From NCBI RefSeq assembly GCF_016056375.1, contig NZ_JAEDAE010000011.1:107317-171316 (forward strand): a stretch of 64,000 nucleotides of DNA, written 5' to 3'. The position numbers and the translations under genes were made by a program. Positions 34,353-43,274 of this stretch are shown piece by piece (the stretch's first letter is position 1; each line of letters starts with the position of its first letter). The notes beneath the pieces were generated by a model. The model searched no databases. It saw only the letters and a list, made by a program, of their open reading frames with translations, and was not told the origin of the DNA. Source of the stretch: Hymenobacter negativus. Its GTDB lineage: Bacteria > Bacteroidota > Bacteroidia > Cytophagales > Hymenobacteraceae.

Positions 34353-35369
34353 ATGACGCCTGTGAACCTGAAGTCGCTGGCCGAAGAGCTGAACATGTCC
34401 ATCGCCACGGTGTCGCGGGCGTTGCGCGACAGCCACGAAGTATCCGAAGCCACTAAGCAGCGGGTGCGCGCCCTGGCCGCCGCCCGCCACTACGAGCCCA
34501 ACGCCTACGCCAGCAGCCTGCGCCGCAACATCAGCAAGACCATCGGTGTGGTGATTCCTAAAGTGGCCAACCACTTCTTCGCGCTGGCCATCAACGGGAT
34601 AGAGGAAGCGGCGCGGCAGGCCGGCTACCACGTCCTCATCTACCTCACCCACGACGACTATGCCCGCGAGGTCTCCATTGTGCAGCATTTGAAAGGCGGC
34701 CGGGTCGATGGCCTCCTGATGTCGGTAGCCAGCGGCACCGAGGATTTTGCCCACATCAAAAGCCTGCGCGAAGCCAACATTCCCATCGTATTTTTCGACC
34801 GCGTGTGCGCCGAAGTGGCCACCGCCAAAGTCACCACCAACGACTACGAAAGTGGCTACCAGGCCACCGAGCACCTCATCCAGGCCGGCTGCCAGCACAT
34901 CGCGCACCTGCTCATCTCCAATAACCTGTCCATTGGCCAGTTCCGGCAGCAGGGCTACCTCGATGCCCTCGCCGCCCACGGCCGCCTGGCCGACCCCGAC
35001 CTCATCTTACACGGCGTGATGGACAACCAGCAGAACGTGGGCCTCATCCGCGAATTGCTGCTGCGCCGGCCCGACATCGACGGCATCTTTGCCTCCGTTG
35101 AGCGGCTGGCCATCAGTGCCTACCACGTGTGCAACGAACTGGGTCGTCGCATTCCGCAGGACATCAAAATCATTGGTTTTTCCAACCTCGAAGCCGCTTC
35201 GCTGCTCGACCCGCCGCTGTCCACCATCACCCAGCCGGCCTATGACATCGGCCGCGAAGCCGCAAAAATCCTTCTCCGCGCCGTCGAAAAGAAGAAAGCC
35301 GTGCTCCCCAGCCAAAGCGTGGTACTGGAGTCCACACTGTTTCAGCGCCGGTCCACGGCGCAGGGCTAA
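34353..35369 (+). CDS. LacI-family transcriptional regulator of the PUL
   Basis: 338 residues from the ATG at 34353 (MTPVNLKSLAEELNMSIATV). The N-terminal helix-turn-helix (SLAEELNMSIATVSRALRDS) and hinge (YEPNAYASSLRR) are standard LacI. The C-terminal periplasmic-binding-like domain (TIGVVIPKVANHFFALAING, DGLLMSVASGTED, GIFASVERLAISAY, STITQPAYDIGREAAKILL) binds an unknown sugar effector. It is divergent from SusC, with a matching operator between them, and is likely autoregulatory. Most Bacteroidota PULs use hybrid two-component or ECF regulators; LacI control is less common but known in Cytophagales. Confidence 0.95.
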   Translation: MTPVNLKSLAEELNMSIATVSRALRDSHEVSEATKQRVRALAAARHYEPNAYASSLRRNISKTIGVVIPKVANHFFALAINGIEEAARQAGYHVLIYLTHDDYAREVSIVQHLKGGRVDGLLMSVASGTEDFAHIKSLREANIPIVFFDRVCAEVATAKVTTNDYESGYQATEHLIQAGCQHIAHLLISNNLSIGQFRQQGYLDALAAHGRLADPDLILHGVMDNQQNVGLIRELLLRRPDIDGIFASVERLAISAYHVCNELGRRIPQDIKIIGFSNLEAASLLDPPLSTITQPAYDIGREAAKILLRAVEKKKAVLPSQSVVLESTLFQRRSTAQG

Positions 35370-35386
35370 GGCGTAGTTTGAATACC

Positions 35387-35481
35387 GTAGGGGCGGGGCT
35401 TGCCCCCGCCCGCCGTTCGCTCCGTTGCAACGGTTTCGCGCAACAGTGGAAACGCCCGGGCGGGGCAAGTCCCGTCCCTTC
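35387..35481. repeat. G/C-rich nested palindromic repeat between convergent genes
   Basis: The left arm starts GTAGGGGCGGGGCTTGCCCC (from 35387) and is itself a palindrome. The right arm (to 35481) is an imperfect inverted copy ending in CAAGTCCCGTCCC. The architecture is the same as the GTAGAGACGC elements. It separates the LacI gene from the giant T9SS gene and may act in termination. Confidence 0.75.
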
Positions 35482-35505
35482 ATCGGTTGTTTTGCCCTCT
35501 ACCCG

Positions 35506-38500
35506 CTACTCCAGCACCACGCGCTTTGTCAGCGTCTGGCCCTCGGCCTGCAGGCGCAGCGTGTACACCCCGGCGGCGAGCGCAGAGGTTTGGAACTCCG
35601 CCGTGGCGCCGGCCGCATTCAGCCCAATAGTGCGCGTGAGCACAGCCTGGCCCAGGGCGTTGAGCAAGGTGGCGCGCACCTCGCGCTGCCCCGCCAGGGG
35701 CGGCAGTAGCACCATGAAACTGCCGTGGGCGGGGTTCGGATACAGGCTCACGGTGGCCGCACTCAGCTCGGCCCGCGCCGCCGTCACCGTAGCCGGGCGC
35801 AGCACGAGGCTGAAGCGGCCGGTGCCGCTGGTGGCTGTGGCCAGCGTGAAGGCGTAGCGCCCGCCCGTAGTCAGGAGCTGCTGGGTGCCCGTCAAAGCAT
35901 CACGCAGGTAGACGGGGGTGCTGCCGAAATTGGCCAAATCGACCACTTCAAACGTGAAATTGCCAGCCTGCGGAACGCGCAGATGCAGCGGCACCACCAC
36001 TTCAGCGGTGCCCAATAAGGGCAGGCCGTTGATGGCCAGCGGGCGGGCGCCGCTCAGCGTGGCCAGGTCGAGGCCGGCGGGGTTAGGCAGCTTGGCGGCG
36101 TCAAATTCGGTATCGACGCCAGCCGTAGCTCCGGCTTGCAGATAAAGGAAGGCGTCGTCGCTCAGGCCCGCTCCGGCCAACTGCAGGTGCAGTAGGGGGC
36201 GGCTATCGGCCTGGCCGCGCCCAAACACGGGCTGCGCCGCAAAGCTGGTGACGCGGTTGGCGTTGGTCAGGTTCACCGCGCCGGGCGTGCCGGAGGTGCT
36301 CACCCGCACGAAGTAGCCCGAGCCGGCCACCACCAGCGGCGAGGTGCCCACGCCGTTGGCGTAGCTGCGGTAGGTGCCGGCGTAGCGGCCGGTGCTCTGG
36401 TACACATACACGGCGGCGTCGAGGCCGGGGCGCTGGGCGGGCGTCACGGTGTTCCAATCGAGCGGGCTGGGGTAGGGGTTGCCCAGCAGCTGCCAGCCGG
36501 CGTCGGCGTCGGTGCCGCGGGTCAGCGCGCCCGAGTTTTGCGCGGCATTGTTGAAGGTGCCGGTAAAGCTCACGGGCGCGGCTGTAACAGGCATATTCAC
36601 GGTGTAACCGCGCGTGGGCTGCATCACATCGGTAGCCGCAGCGGGGGAGAACCAGCCCTTGTCAAACGCCCCATAATTTGAAGTAACCGTGGCAATGCGG
36701 CCTTCGTCGTACCCAAACACCGTGGGAAACGGCGCTACCGCTCCGGGCGTGGCGCTGGTGTTGTAAGCCGCGTTGAGCGTGGGCCCAAAGCCCGTCGTAG
36801 CCAAACTGCTGAACGGCGCAGCAGCCACCGGCGAGCTGAAATGGCGGTAAGCTGGCCCGGTCACGCTGCTGGTCACGGCGCGCTGTATGGTGCCGCTGCC
36901 CATCACTACGCCGCCGCTGTTGTCAATCAGCGCCGTGCCGTCAGCTGAAGAAAGCAGCACGAACGGCTGGCTAGCAGTGGCGAGGTCGCCGGTTTGCAAA
37001 CGTGCTACCTGGGCCACGCTCACGCCCTGGCTTAGGGTGAGGCCGAGGGCATTATTCACCGTGAGGTTGCGCACCTGGCTGGGCAGGCCCGCGCCGGTAA
37101 TTTGGGCCGCCGTGCCGTTGTAGGTGTAAGTCGCGTCCGCATCAAACGTGCGGCTGCCGGTAACCTGAATGGCTCCCGAAGCGCTGGTGGCCGAAATGCC
37201 GGCCGGGTCGCAGATTTGCAACTCCGCGCCGGCCTGCACCTCGAAGCTGGCCGCGCCGCTCAGCGCCTGGCAGTTGCTGGCGAGCACGCCACCGGCCTGC
37301 ACCTGCACGCTGCTGGCCACGCTGGTGCTGCCCAGCAGCGTGAGCAGCCCGCCGCGCTGCACCGTGATGCTGTTGTAGCTGCCGCCGGCCGAGAGGCGCT
37401 GGCCGCTGGCCACCACCAAATCGGGGCCGGTCACGGCGTTGCGCAGGCTCTGGATGTAGTCAATGTTGGGCTGGCCGAACCCATAGCCCCAGTTCAGGGC
37501 CGTGCTGCCTGAGGCATCTGCTTTGCCCGCGCCATTGTAATCGACCAGGGTCTGGGTGGGGTTCAGCGGGTAAACAAACTTGCTGGGACTGCCGCCGTTG
37601 TCCAGGTTCGGCGCGGCCATTTTGTAGTTGGGGGCGGCCGTATAGTTGGCCGTGGTGCCGGCCGCCACCGAGCCGCCCAGCGCCAGGCGCGTGGCAAACG
37701 TGTGGATGGCCCCCGTTACGCCCGCCGCCGGCGAGCCCGCCGCCTTCACCATCACCATGTCGTACTGCGTGATGTTAAAGATGTTGTTGCCGCCCACGTT
37801 GGTGAGGTAAGTGGGGCTACCCAGCAGCATATCCAGCGTAAAATCCGAGGCGTCGTAGTCGGGCACGTAGCCGGCGGGGCCGGCCAGCTGGCGCAGCACA
37901 ATGGTGGTGCCGCTGCGCAAATCCGACCAGAAAGCGGTGTTCGTGAACTGGTATTTGCCGCCATTATCGGCCGTGCCGTTGGTTTCAAAATCCTTCACCA
38001 CCATGCCGCGCACGTCCAGGTGGTCCTGCACCACCAGCATCTCCACGGCGTCGAGGTTGCCCGTGCCGTCGTTCGAGCCGTTGTAAATCCGGTTCACCAC
38101 TATGGCCGGGGGCGTGACTGCCAGCCCGCGCAGGGTGCTGATGTAGTTCATGTTACCCGTGCCAAAGCCGTAGCCCCAGGTGCGGGTGGCGCTGGTGCTG
38201 CTGGCCACGGCGGTGCCGTTGTAGTCGGCCGTGCTTTGGGCTGGGTTCGTGGGGTAGAGGAAGGCGCCCGTGCCCAGGCCCGTCGCAAACACCAGCTTCG
38301 GCCCCGTCAGGCCGGTGTAGAAGGCATTGGTGCTGCCGTTGTTGGAAACCAGCGCGTGCACCGGGTTGTCAATTCCGCTGGCCGCGCCGGTTTTCAGCAG
38401 CACCATGTCGGTTTGCGTCAGGTTGAAATTCTGGCCCGCATTCGACAAATCTGCCAAGTAGGTGGTGTTTTCCATCAGCATATCCACCGTAAAATCCGAG

Positions 38501-40896
38501 GCGTCCACGTCCGTCGCGTAGCCCGTAATGCCCGAGGCCAAGCGGCGCAGCACGATGGTAGTGCCAATGCGCAAATCCTTCCACAAGGCGTTGTCTTTGA
38601 ACTGGATTTTGCCGCCGTTGTCCAGCGTCAGGTTGGTTTCGAAGTCCTTCACAATCAGTCCGCGAATGTCGAGGTGGTCCTGCGTCACGAGCAGTTCCAC
38701 GGCATCCGTCGAGCCGTCCGATGTCGAGCTGCCGTTATACGTCCGGTTCACCACAATGCCCGTGAGGGGCTGCTCCACAAACGTCAGCTTCGAGAAGTTG
38801 AGGCTGGCGCTCACAATGTCAAACTTCAGCGTCGCACTGGGCGAAGCCTCCAGGTACACGTTGTTAATCACCAAGTCCTGGTAAGTGCCAAAGCCGCCCG
38901 TCGTCGGCACCGGCACCACCCCGGTCCGGTCCACGTCGTTTACCGACAGCCGCAGCGAGCCCGTCGAAGTCGCCCCCGTCGACACCCGCACCGTAACGCG
39001 GTAAAGGCCGGTGCGCAGCACGTTCACGGTGTATTTCAGCCATTCGCCGGTGGCCGAGTAGCCCACATTGGTATAGCCAGCGTCGCCGTTTTCGGTGTCC
39101 ACGCCCTCGGTGGGCCGGGGTACCGTGGGGTCGGCCGCCGCGCCGCGGTTGGCCACGTCCGAGTCGTGGTAGGCCACGCCCTCGCCGCCATTGTCGTACT
39201 CCACGGCCTTGATTACTCCCGGAATCACGGATGCCGTGCCCGAGTACGGCGTGCGCACGCAGGCGCTCACCTGCACCACAGATTTACTGACCACGATGGT
39301 CGTGTCCGGATTCACCAGCGTTAGGGTCACGGTGGGGGTGCCGGCGGTGGCGTAGGTCACGGCCGGCGGGGTTTTGCCGGTGCCGGTGGCCGGCGTCGCG
39401 CCCGCCCCAAAATTCCAGTTTATCGAGGTGAACTCGCCCAGCACCGTGGCCGAATACGTCACCGCTTCGGGAGCCGTGCAGGTGAAGGTTTTATCGGCCG
39501 TGAAGTTGGCTAGCGTAAACGTCTGGTCGGGGTTGAGGTAGTTGGGCGGTAGCGTCTGCTGCGCGTGTTGCAGCGAGTACACAATCTTGCGCGTCAGCGC
39601 GCCCTGCGCATTGAATAGCAGCACCAGCGTTGACTGCGCGTAAATCTTGTCGTTGTAAGCCGCGTTGATGCCGGCCGGTACGTTGATTTTCAGCGCTGCC
39701 GCGCCGGGCGCCGGGCTGCCATCCAGCTGCACCGTAAAGTCGTAGTCCGTTACGTCGCTTTCGTTCAGTACCATCACGGCGGTGGTGCCATTGTCGGTGC
39801 TGCTAAGCACCTTCACCGTGGTTTGGTTGTCGGTGGCGTTGAGGTTGGTGCCGTGCAGGTTTTCCGACACCAGCATCTCGTGCCAGTAGGCCGAGCGCGG
39901 CTTGATGCTAGCCACGGTGCTGCCATCCAGGTAGCCCAAATCGCCCGTCCCGCGCGCCCCGCTGCCCTCATGAATCGACCACGGCTGCATCGACACGCCC
40001 TCGTACTTCATGCCCACGCCAAACACCTCGGCCCAGTACTGCCCGTTCAGAAACGAATGCACGCCCACGCCCTCCACGGTATTGGCGGCGGGGTTGGCGT
40101 AGTCGATGTTGAATTCGGTGAGGGCCCAGCGCAGAGCGTTGGTGCCGGTGCGGTTGTTTTTGGTGTTCGCCGCCGCCATCAAACCCAGCAGATTGGTCAC
40201 GTTGTTGGTGAGCGTCTGGGCGGCTCCCAGCACGGCGGCGCGGCTCTGGGTGCCATTGAAGGCGTAGCTGTGAAAGGAAATAACATCGATATAGTAGCGT
40301 CCGTTGGCATCGGTGCCGGTGATGTCGTTGGCCCCGCCTACCAGCGAGGGCATGTAGCTGCCGCCGTAGGAGGCGTTTTCCGGCCCCACCGTCAGGATGG
40401 TCGGGTCCACCGCCTTCATCGCCGAGGCGAAGGCCTTGATGTAGGCCGCCACGCCCGCCACCGGCACGGGGTTGGGCTGCGAAGTATTGTTCAGGTCGGG
40501 CTCGTTGCCGATAATCCAGTACCGGATGTTGCGGCCCATCGTGATGTTCACGTACTGGACTACCTGCGCCGCCTGGGCCGCCGTGAACCGCCCGCGTCCC
40601 TCCGATACCTGCACCATCGGTTCGGCCCCGATGCGCCGGATGGAGTCAATCAGGGCGATGTACTGCGCGTTAGTCACCAGGTTGGAGTTCACGCCGTTGC
40701 CGCCAATGCGCACCATCCGCACCTTCGACTGCTTCACCACCGGCCACAGTCGGTCGAGCAGCCCGTTGTACACCTGCGTGCCCAGAGCCGTGGGCAGCCA
40801 GGCATTCTGGCCGGCGAGGTAGGGCGAAATGGCTTGGCCATAGCCAACGCCCAGCGTCAGCCAGCTCAGCAGCAAAATCGATAGCAGTTTCTTCAT
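35506..40896 (-). CDS. Giant T9SS multidomain glycanase (clan GH-A-like + CBM6-like + duplicated domain)
   Basis: 1796 residues from the ATG at 40896 (MKKLLSILLLSWLTLGVGYG), a signal peptide. About 25-430: a TIM-barrel glycosidase-like region with RMVRIGGNG, YWIIGNEPDLN (acid/base Glu) and WALTEFNIDY (nucleophile Glu). A PKD-like segment and a CBM6-like module (EYDNGGEGVAYHDSDVANRG, TGEWLKYTVNV) follow. Then come two ~170-residue tandem copies of a domain I do not recognise (VVNRTYNGSSTSDG and VVNRIYNGSNDGTG; QDHLDIRGLIVKDFE and QDHLDVRGMVVKDFE). A repetitive surface region and a type A T9SS sorting domain (VSLYPNPAHGSF to LTKRVVLE) end it. A LacI-type dyad lies 283 bp upstream. It is probably the surface endo-acting enzyme of the PUL; the GH family is uncertain. 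Confidence 0.85.
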   Translation of the reverse strand: MKKLLSILLLSWLTLGVGYGQAISPYLAGQNAWLPTALGTQVYNGLLDRLWPVVKQSKVRMVRIGGNGVNSNLVTNAQYIALIDSIRRIGAEPMVQVSEGRGRFTAAQAAQVVQYVNITMGRNIRYWIIGNEPDLNNTSQPNPVPVAGVAAYIKAFASAMKAVDPTILTVGPENASYGGSYMPSLVGGANDITGTDANGRYYIDVISFHSYAFNGTQSRAAVLGAAQTLTNNVTNLLGLMAAANTKNNRTGTNALRWALTEFNIDYANPAANTVEGVGVHSFLNGQYWAEVFGVGMKYEGVSMQPWSIHEGSGARGTGDLGYLDGSTVASIKPRSAYWHEMLVSENLHGTNLNATDNQTTVKVLSSTDNGTTAVMVLNESDVTDYDFTVQLDGSPAPGAAALKINVPAGINAAYNDKIYAQSTLVLLFNAQGALTRKIVYSLQHAQQTLPPNYLNPDQTFTLANFTADKTFTCTAPEAVTYSATVLGEFTSINWNFGAGATPATGTGKTPPAVTYATAGTPTVTLTLVNPDTTIVVSKSVVQVSACVRTPYSGTASVIPGVIKAVEYDNGGEGVAYHDSDVANRGAAADPTVPRPTEGVDTENGDAGYTNVGYSATGEWLKYTVNVLRTGLYRVTVRVSTGATSTGSLRLSVNDVDRTGVVPVPTTGGFGTYQDLVINNVYLEASPSATLKFDIVSASLNFSKLTFVEQPLTGIVVNRTYNGSSTSDGSTDAVELLVTQDHLDIRGLIVKDFETNLTLDNGGKIQFKDNALWKDLRIGTTIVLRRLASGITGYATDVDASDFTVDMLMENTTYLADLSNAGQNFNLTQTDMVLLKTGAASGIDNPVHALVSNNGSTNAFYTGLTGPKLVFATGLGTGAFLYPTNPAQSTADYNGTAVASSTSATRTWGYGFGTGNMNYISTLRGLAVTPPAIVVNRIYNGSNDGTGNLDAVEMLVVQDHLDVRGMVVKDFETNGTADNGGKYQFTNTAFWSDLRSGTTIVLRQLAGPAGYVPDYDASDFTLDMLLGSPTYLTNVGGNNIFNITQYDMVMVKAAGSPAAGVTGAIHTFATRLALGGSVAAGTTANYTAAPNYKMAAPNLDNGGSPSKFVYPLNPTQTLVDYNGAGKADASGSTALNWGYGFGQPNIDYIQSLRNAVTGPDLVVASGQRLSAGGSYNSITVQRGGLLTLLGSTSVASSVQVQAGGVLASNCQALSGAASFEVQAGAELQICDPAGISATSASGAIQVTGSRTFDADATYTYNGTAAQITGAGLPSQVRNLTVNNALGLTLSQGVSVAQVARLQTGDLATASQPFVLLSSADGTALIDNSGGVVMGSGTIQRAVTSSVTGPAYRHFSSPVAAAPFSSLATTGFGPTLNAAYNTSATPGAVAPFPTVFGYDEGRIATVTSNYGAFDKGWFSPAAATDVMQPTRGYTVNMPVTAAPVSFTGTFNNAAQNSGALTRGTDADAGWQLLGNPYPSPLDWNTVTPAQRPGLDAAVYVYQSTGRYAGTYRSYANGVGTSPLVVAGSGYFVRVSTSGTPGAVNLTNANRVTSFAAQPVFGRGQADSRPLLHLQLAGAGLSDDAFLYLQAGATAGVDTEFDAAKLPNPAGLDLATLSGARPLAINGLPLLGTAEVVVPLHLRVPQAGNFTFEVVDLANFGSTPVYLRDALTGTQQLLTTGGRYAFTLATATSGTGRFSLVLRPATVTAARAELSAATVSLYPNPAHGSFMVLLPPLAGQREVRATLLNALGQAVLTRTIGLNAAGATAEFQTSALAAGVYTLRLQAEGQTLTKRVVLE

Positions 40897-40898
40897 CA

Positions 40899-40913
40899 GG
40901 GTGGGAGTTTGGT
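40899..40913 (-). promoter_or_regulatory. Leader block shared with SusC
   Basis: The same 15 nt as 34053-34067 (ACCAAACTCCCACCC on the - strand), 2 nt before the ATG at 40896. The rest of the 434-bp gap to 41330 holds operator B and otherwise no recognised gene. Confidence 0.6.
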
Positions 40914-41170
40914 TGATTGTAGCGAAGGGCATGGGCAGCCGTGCCGGAAAGGGTGCAGCCAGCCGGCCAGTCGAAAAACATCGGCGGCAAATGGGAACCA
41001 GAAAAAGCAGGGGCTGAAACCAGCGCAGCCCGCATCAGCCGAAACCAGGCAGCTTATGTATTGCTCCGGTCCGGAGGGAGCATCGCGGCCGGGCAGAAAC
41101 CGACCAAACGAGGCGAACAGGTGGCTAAAGGTATTGGGCTGGGGTGCCTAGAAGCTAGCGCGTTAGCATA

Positions 41171-41192
41171 TTTATCTACGAAAACGTTTGCG
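41171..41192. promoter_or_regulatory. LacI-family operator B
   Basis: CGAAAACGTTTGCG at 41179-41192. The 21 bp from 41171 match operator A at 19 positions, well beyond the dyad itself. It is 283 bp upstream of the giant T9SS gene and about 140-205 bp upstream of the divergent NmrA-type gene. Confidence 0.7.
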
Positions 41193-41330
41193 GTAAAATC
41201 CCGTCGTTCCGAATAATCCGAAGCCGTTGGCAACGGCCCGCCGCGCGGCCTGATGTGGCTGACGGGCAACCACTATGCAGGAAATCAGTAAGGATGGAGA
41301 CACCTGGTTCGGGCACAGCATAGCCCTGGC

Positions 41331-42320
41331 GTGCTGGCAACACCCTGCCTTCCTCACGCAGGTTTCACCCAACCCAAATTCCACCACGGCATCGTTTTGA
41401 CAACTCACCCAACCACCCCGCCGCCCGCGTCGGCTCCCATCGTGCTGGCCGGCGCTACCGGTGACCTCGGCTCCCGCATTGCCCGGGAGCTGCTGAAACG
41501 CGGCGCCACCGTGCGGGCGCTGGTGCGCCCGGGCAACAGCAAGCCCGAGGTGACGGAGCTGCAGGACCTTGGCGCCGAAATCGTAACCGTCGATTTCAAT
41601 AGCGTTACGGCCCTCACCAAGGCCTGCGCGGGCGCGGCCTGCGTGGTGTCGGCCCTCTCGGGCCTGCGCGAGGTGATTGTGGATACCCAAAAGCGCCTGC
41701 TCGACGCGGCCGTGGCGGCCGGGGCGCCTCGTTTCATCCCGTCTGACTACTGCATCGACTACACCAAGCTGCCCGCCGGCTCTAACCGCAACCTCGACCT
41801 GCGGCGCGAGTTCAACCAGCGGCTCGACCAGGCCCCCATCCAAGCCACGTCCATCCTCAACGGCATGTTCACCGACCTGCTCACCGGGCAGGCCCCCGTG
41901 GTGCTCTTCGGCATTAAGCGCGTACTCTACTACGGCGATGCCGACCAACCGCTCGACTTCACCACCATCGCCAACACCGCCGAGTTCACGGCCGCTGCCG
42001 CCCTCGACCCCACCACGCCCCGCTACCTGCGCGTAGCCGGCGAAGTGGCCAGCATTCGCGGCCTGCAGCAATCCGCTACCGCCGCCACTGGTCAGCCCTT
42101 CAAACTACTGCGCGTGGGCGGCCTGTTGGTGCTGGCTACGATGATAAAAGTCACCAAAACGCTCATGCCCGCTTCCGACGACGTATTTCCGCCCTGGCAG
42201 GGCATGCAGTACCTGCACAATATGTTCACGGGCCGCCCCAAGCTCGCCCCGCTCGACAACGCCCGCTACCCCGAAATCCGCTGGACGCCGGTGCGCGAAG
42301 TACTGGCTGCCCGCAAATGA
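41331..42320 (+). CDS. NmrA-family NAD(P)-binding protein
   Basis: Up to 329 residues from a GTG at 41331. A TTG at 41397 (307 residues, nearer the family length) is at least as likely, since no ATG is available. Rossmann motif IVLAGATGDLGSRIARELL, then ATVRALVRPGN, VVSALSGLREVIVDTQKRLL and FIPSDYCIDYTKLPAG. It is like the isoflavone-reductase/aromatic-alcohol-reductase branch of NmrA proteins, which bind NADPH and either reduce small aromatics or sense redox state. It is divergent from the PUL T9SS gene and near operator B, so it could be co-regulated, but no pathway link is evident. Confidence 0.88.
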   Translation: MLATPCLPHAGFTQPKFHHGIVLTTHPTTPPPASAPIVLAGATGDLGSRIARELLKRGATVRALVRPGNSKPEVTELQDLGAEIVTVDFNSVTALTKACAGAACVVSALSGLREVIVDTQKRLLDAAVAAGAPRFIPSDYCIDYTKLPAGSNRNLDLRREFNQRLDQAPIQATSILNGMFTDLLTGQAPVVLFGIKRVLYYGDADQPLDFTTIANTAEFTAAAALDPTTPRYLRVAGEVASIRGLQQSATAATGQPFKLLRVGGLLVLATMIKVTKTLMPASDDVFPPWQGMQYLHNMFTGRPKLAPLDNARYPEIRWTPVREVLAARK

Positions 42321-42322
42321 AA

Positions 42323-42391
42323 CCGCCCCCGCTCCATCCGTTTCCGGGCGGGGCGGGGGCGGCTAAAAGCGCCGGGGCTTTTAGCCGCCCC
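42323..42391. terminator. Two overlapping, mutually exclusive hairpins between convergent genes
   Basis: Hairpin 1 pairs CCGCCCCCGC (42323-42332) with 42353-42362. Hairpin 2 is a perfect 15-bp stem (42356-42370 with 42377-42391, 6-nt loop). They share 42356-42362, so only one can form at a time. They lie between the NmrA-type gene and the convergent T9SS gene and probably act as a terminator. Confidence 0.65.
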
Positions 42392-42402
42392 GGCGTCAAG
42401 CA

Positions 42403-43080
42403 CTATTTTATCACCAGGCGGGTGGTCTGGGTCAGGGCGCCGGTTTCCAGCTTCACCAGGTAGATACCCGAGGCGAGGCCTTGCAGGGGCAGGTTCTGGC
42501 TTTGCAGGCCAGCGTTCTGGCGCACAGCCGTGAACTCACGCACCGACTGGCCCATCAGGTTCTGCACCGTGATGGCGGCCGTAGCCGTGGCGGGCAGCTC
42601 ATACGATACGCTGGCCGACTCCGAAGCAGGGTTCGGAGCTACTGCCAGTTGCAGGATGGCTGCGCTGGCTGCTTTGGTAGACGTGGCAACCGTGAATGAG
42701 TAGGCGCCCGTTACGTCGTTGAAACGAACGGTGTAGCGGCCGGCCGTAGGAATCGCAATGTTGGGGCCGTTCATCGTGCCGACAGCAGCCGGGAAAGCAG
42801 ATGCCGGAGCGGCAGGTCCGCCCCAGTTCACCGTCCAGGCATTGTCAGCGCGGAACTTTGCTTCGTTGGCCGACAGCTGCATGGTAATCGACCAGTCGTG
42901 GCCGCCGGTCACTGTGCGGGTCATGGCCGTGGAGTTGTCCCAGCCGGTAGCAGCACCAGTCGGGCTCGTAGCCGTGCCGATGATGCCAATGGTGGTGTAG
43001 TTGGTCGTCTGCGCCATCGACACGGATGCCGAGAACAAGGCGGCCAAGAGAAGGCCAAACTTAAGCGTAGAGTTTTTCAT
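42403..43080 (-). CDS. SusE/SusF-like surface glycan-binding protein with T9SS sorting domain
   Basis: 225 residues. A signal peptide (MKNSTLKFGLLLAALFSASV SMAQ) is followed by one starch-binding-type module at about 28-130: IGIIGTATSPTGAATGWDNS, EAKFRADNAWTVNWGG, then GRYTVRFNDVTGAYSF, the pattern of SusE/SusF outer-membrane domains. The last ~85 residues are a type A T9SS domain (LAVAPNPASESASVSYEL to TRLVIK). SusE/F proteins are normally lipoproteins; here surface display relies on T9SS instead. The -7 box TACTTTTG lies 41 bp upstream and a LacI-type dyad about 195 bp upstream, so it probably belongs to the PUL regulon. Confidence 0.85.
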   Translation of the reverse strand: MKNSTLKFGLLLAALFSASVSMAQTTNYTTIGIIGTATSPTGAATGWDNSTAMTRTVTGGHDWSITMQLSANEAKFRADNAWTVNWGGPAAPASAFPAAVGTMNGPNIAIPTAGRYTVRFNDVTGAYSFTVATSTKAASAAILQLAVAPNPASESASVSYELPATATAAITVQNLMGQSVREFTAVRQNAGLQSQNLPLQGLASGIYLVKLETGALTQTTRLVIK

Positions 43081-43120
43081 AATGCGGAATGTTTAAAAAA
43101 GTTGGTTGGGAATTGTGACT

Positions 43121-43128
43121 CAAAAGTA
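43121..43128 (-). promoter_or_regulatory. -7 box for the SusE/F-like gene
   Basis: TACTTTTG on the - strand matches TAnnTTTG and lies 41 bp before the ATG. No clear -33 TTG was seen. Confidence 0.55.
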
Positions 43129-43274
43129 AGGCGGAATTGTGTTTTATTGTACCTGGCCGGGGGTAAAATTTTTCGCCAAAACAAGAGCATTTATGCGGAC
43201 ATATATTCGGCTAGACTCCTGCAAGCCCCGAAATTAGTTGGCATACATACGTTTTCAAGCCTGTTTTGGTTGCG

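Noticed and set aside
37760..38760. Assembly duplication inside the giant T9SS gene
   Set aside because: The two copies are clearly diverged at protein level, so they are an old domain duplication.
37702..39324. 540-residue + strand frame opposite the giant T9SS gene
   Set aside because: Antisense shadow with no signal, motif or start context.
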